Origin: an uncultured Butyricicoccus sp.
Lineage (GTDB): Bacteria > Bacillota > Clostridia > Oscillospirales > Butyricicoccaceae
Reading direction: 5' to 3'
Length of the DNA: 7,251 bases
Assembly (NCBI GenBank): GCA_900544475.1
Contig: UQVU01000092.1
Coordinates: forward strand, 1-7,251
A program made the translations under genes and the position numbers. Shown here piece by piece: positions 5,773-7,251 of this stretch (its first letter is position 1; every line of letters begins with the position of its first letter). The notes under the pieces are model-generated. The model worked only from the letters and a program-made list of their open reading frames with translations. It was not told where the DNA came from and did not search any database.

Positions 5773-6897
5773 GTGAAAAAACTGGTCTGCGCGGCGGCGG
5801 TCCTCGGTCTGCTCGGCGCGAATGCGGCGGCGCTCCCGGAGATGGGGACGCTCCATGCGAAATCGGCCGCGCTTTACGCCGCAAACGGGCAGGAGCTTTA
5901 CACAATGAACGCGGACGAGGCGCTTCAGCCGGCGTCCGTCACCAAAATCATGACCATGCTGCTCACGATGGAGGCGCTCGAACGCGGCGAGGTGACGCTC
6001 GACACCATGATAACGGGCAGCGAGTACGCCTGCTCGATGGGCGGCACGCAGATCTGGCTCGAACCGGGTGAGCAGCTGACGCTCGACGAGATGCTCAAGG
6101 CGATCGCGGTCGGGTCGGCGAACGACTGCGCGGTCGCGGTGGCGGAGCATCTGGCCGGGACGGAAGCGGCGTTTGTCGAGCGGATGAACGCGCGGGCGCG
6201 GGAACTCGGCTGCACGGGCACGACCTTCATCAACGCGAACGGACTGGACGCCGCAGGCGGAAAGACGCTCACGACCGCGCGCGACCTTGCGCTTATCTCG
6301 TGCGAGCTGCTGCGCCACCCGAAGATTCTCGACTACACGGGCATCTGGATGGACAGCATCCGCGGCGGCAAATTCGCCCTCGCGAACACGAACAAAATGC
6401 TGCGCAGCTACAAGGGGCTGACCGGGCTCAAGACCGGCTATATCCGCGAGGCTGGGTTCTGCATCTCCGCAAGCGCCGAGCGGGACGGACTCAGCCTTGT
6501 TACGGTCGTGATGGCCGCCCCGACCAAGGAGGAGCGCATGGCGGACGCAACGGCCTTGCTGAACTACGGGTTCGCGAACTTCGCGGCATGGACGCCGCCG
6601 GAGGAAGCGCTCGCGCCCGTTCCGGTGTCGCTCGGCCGCGCGGACAGCGTGCCGCTCCGCATCGAGGGGGAAAGCGTCTGCGTCCTCGAAAAGAGCGCCG
6701 CCGCCTCGGCCGAGGCCGAGAGAAACGTCCCCGACTGCCTGACAGCGCCCGTCGAGGCGGGGCAGCAGGTCGGAACGCTGAACCTCAAAAGCGGCGGCGA
6801 AACCGTGCTGACCGTGCCGCTCTACGCGGCGGAAAGCGTGGATGCGGTGACGGTTTTCGACCTCTGGACGCGGCTTGTGCAGTCGGTGACGGCGTGA
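5773..6897 (+). CDS. Serine-type D-alanyl-D-alanine carboxypeptidase (PBP5/DacF type)
   Basis: The 374-residue secreted penicillin-binding protein removes the terminal D-Ala from peptidoglycan stem peptides outside the membrane. The N-terminus MKKLVCAAAVLGLLGANAAA is a signal peptide, with likely cleavage near residues 18-20. Active-site motifs are SVTK (Ser55 nucleophile, Lys58), SAN (115-117) and KTG (220-222), in the spacing usual for the S11 family. A beta-rich PBP5 C-terminal domain spans about 275-355, followed by a short amphipathic tail that may anchor the protein to the membrane. GTG 5773 is chosen because GAAAGGGTGG (5757-5766) gives proper spacing and yields a textbook Met-Lys-Lys start. 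ATG 5767 (two residues longer) is a close alternative but sits almost on the ribosome site. GTG 5713 would put a poor extension before the signal peptide. Confidence 0.94.
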   Translation: MKKLVCAAAVLGLLGANAAALPEMGTLHAKSAALYAANGQELYTMNADEALQPASVTKIMTMLLTMEALERGEVTLDTMITGSEYACSMGGTQIWLEPGEQLTLDEMLKAIAVGSANDCAVAVAEHLAGTEAAFVERMNARARELGCTGTTFINANGLDAAGGKTLTTARDLALISCELLRHPKILDYTGIWMDSIRGGKFALANTNKMLRSYKGLTGLKTGYIREAGFCISASAERDGLSLVTVVMAAPTKEERMADATALLNYGFANFAAWTPPEEALAPVPVSLGRADSVPLRIEGESVCVLEKSAAASAEAERNVPDCLTAPVEAGQQVGTLNLKSGGETVLTVPLYAAESVDAVTVFDLWTRLVQSVTA

Positions 6898-6933
6898 TAC
6901 GCCGGGCGGCGTTTCGGACGTGGGTACTTTTTT
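6890..6933 (+). terminator. Weak hairpin(s) after the carboxypeptidase gene
   Basis: ACGCC (6899-6903) pairs with GGCGT (6908-6912) in a 5-bp hairpin. The same ACGCC can instead pair with GGCGT at 6891-6895, a 6-bp stem counting C6890-G6904 that overlaps the stop codon. The only T-run (TTTTTT, 6928-6933) is about 15 bases downstream, so this is a doubtful terminator. Confidence 0.3.
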
Positions 6934-6956
6934 GACGAAAGATTTGCAAATCAGGC

Positions 6957-6985
6957 TTGTGATTTTGGTGAATCTATGGTACACT
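6957..6985 (+). promoter_or_regulatory. Promoter for the P-loop protein gene
   Basis: The -35 is TTGTGA (6957-6962), the spacer is 17 bases, and the -10 is TACACT (6980-6985) with an extended TG at 6977-6978. The predicted start, near 6991-6992, coincides with the base of a small stem-loop, CAACC TCAAA GGTTG (6991-7005), which sits directly before the ribosome site GGGAGG. Confidence 0.62.
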
Positions 6986-7018
6986 AATAGCAACCTCAAA
7001 GGTTGGGAGGACAAAACT

Positions 7019-7251
7019 ATGGTAAAACTTATTATCGGCGGTACCGGCTCCGGCAAGACCAAGGAACTGATTGACCAGGTAAACGCTGCAGTAAAAGAAG
7101 AAAAGGGAAGTGTTGTCTGCATTTCGCGCGGCGATAAGCTGACTTTCGATATCTCGCACGACGCTCGCCTGATCGATGCTAAGGAATACCCGATCAAGGG
7201 TTACGACGGTCTGCTCGGCTTTGTCGGCGGCATCCATGCCGGCAACTACGA
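7019..7251 (+). CDS. P-loop ATP-binding protein (partial, runs off the window)
   Basis: The gene starts at ATG 7019 with GGGAGG (7005-7010) 8 bases upstream; 77 complete codons are present and the frame is open to the window edge. The N-terminus MVKLIIGGTGSGKTKELID is a beta strand followed by a Walker A nucleotide-binding loop (Gly7 to Thr14, with Lys13). A stretch IDAKEYPIKGYDGLLGFVGG follows. This resembles a conserved Clostridia family usually annotated only as an ATP-binding protein, sometimes as 'twitching motility protein PilT'; the Walker B region lies beyond the window, so function is not assignable. Third-position A/T codons (GTA, AAA, GAA, ATT, GCT, GAT, GGT) are more frequent than in the strongly G/C-ending carboxypeptidase gene next to it. 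Confidence 0.82.
   Translation, partial: MVKLIIGGTGSGKTKELIDQVNAAVKEEKGSVVCISRGDKLTFDISHDARLIDAKEYPIKGYDGLLGFVGGIHAGNY

Noticed and set aside
5716..7197. 493-codon minus-strand open frame opposite the carboxypeptidase
   Set aside because: It spans a real gene, an intergenic promoter and the start of the P-loop gene; its Arg/His-rich composition is typical of an antisense shadow.

Overview
The window looks like ordinary chromosome from a moderately GC-rich Firmicute of the class Clostridia, most likely a gut Oscillospirales/Ruminococcaceae-type genome. This is inferred from the strong GGAGG-type ribosome binding sites, the sigma-A-like promoters with extended -10 boxes, the tRNA-Lys/tRNA-Glu/5S cluster and the gene families present. 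The species cannot be named from the sequence alone.

Layout. Positions 1-610 hold structural RNAs: tRNA-Lys(CTT), tRNA-Glu(CTC) and a 5S rRNA that has its own near-consensus promoter and a GAAA-loop terminator. Two related two-hairpin repeats (82-141 and 436-492) sit here. Each ends exactly at the 5' end of a structural RNA, one at tRNA-Lys and one at 5S. The first 81 bases hold no recognisable gene.

Positions 699-4654 form a plus-strand block: a HAD-family phosphatase; an alpha/beta hydrolase and a class I/II aminotransferase separated by only 6 bases (a two-gene operon with its own promoter and a structured leader); an exodeoxyribonuclease III; and a small CPCC-type cysteine-rich protein whose TTG start overlaps the end of the nuclease gene. 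A strong bidirectional terminator (about 4659-4704) separates this block from a convergent minus-strand AEC-family (auxin efflux carrier-like) permease at 4713-5648.

Divergent from the permease is a secreted D-alanyl-D-alanine carboxypeptidase (penicillin-binding protein 5 type) at 5773-6897. The window ends inside a further plus-strand gene, starting at 7019, that encodes a P-loop (Walker A) ATP-binding protein with its own promoter and a small 5' stem-loop.

The protein genes are mostly housekeeping: DNA repair, peptidoglycan trimming, amino-acid/PLP chemistry, phosphate ester hydrolysis and solute transport. They do not form one evident pathway. No mobile-element gene, CRISPR array or defence system is visible. 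The least explained feature is the pair of palindromic repeats welded to the 5' ends of tRNA-Lys and 5S rRNA.
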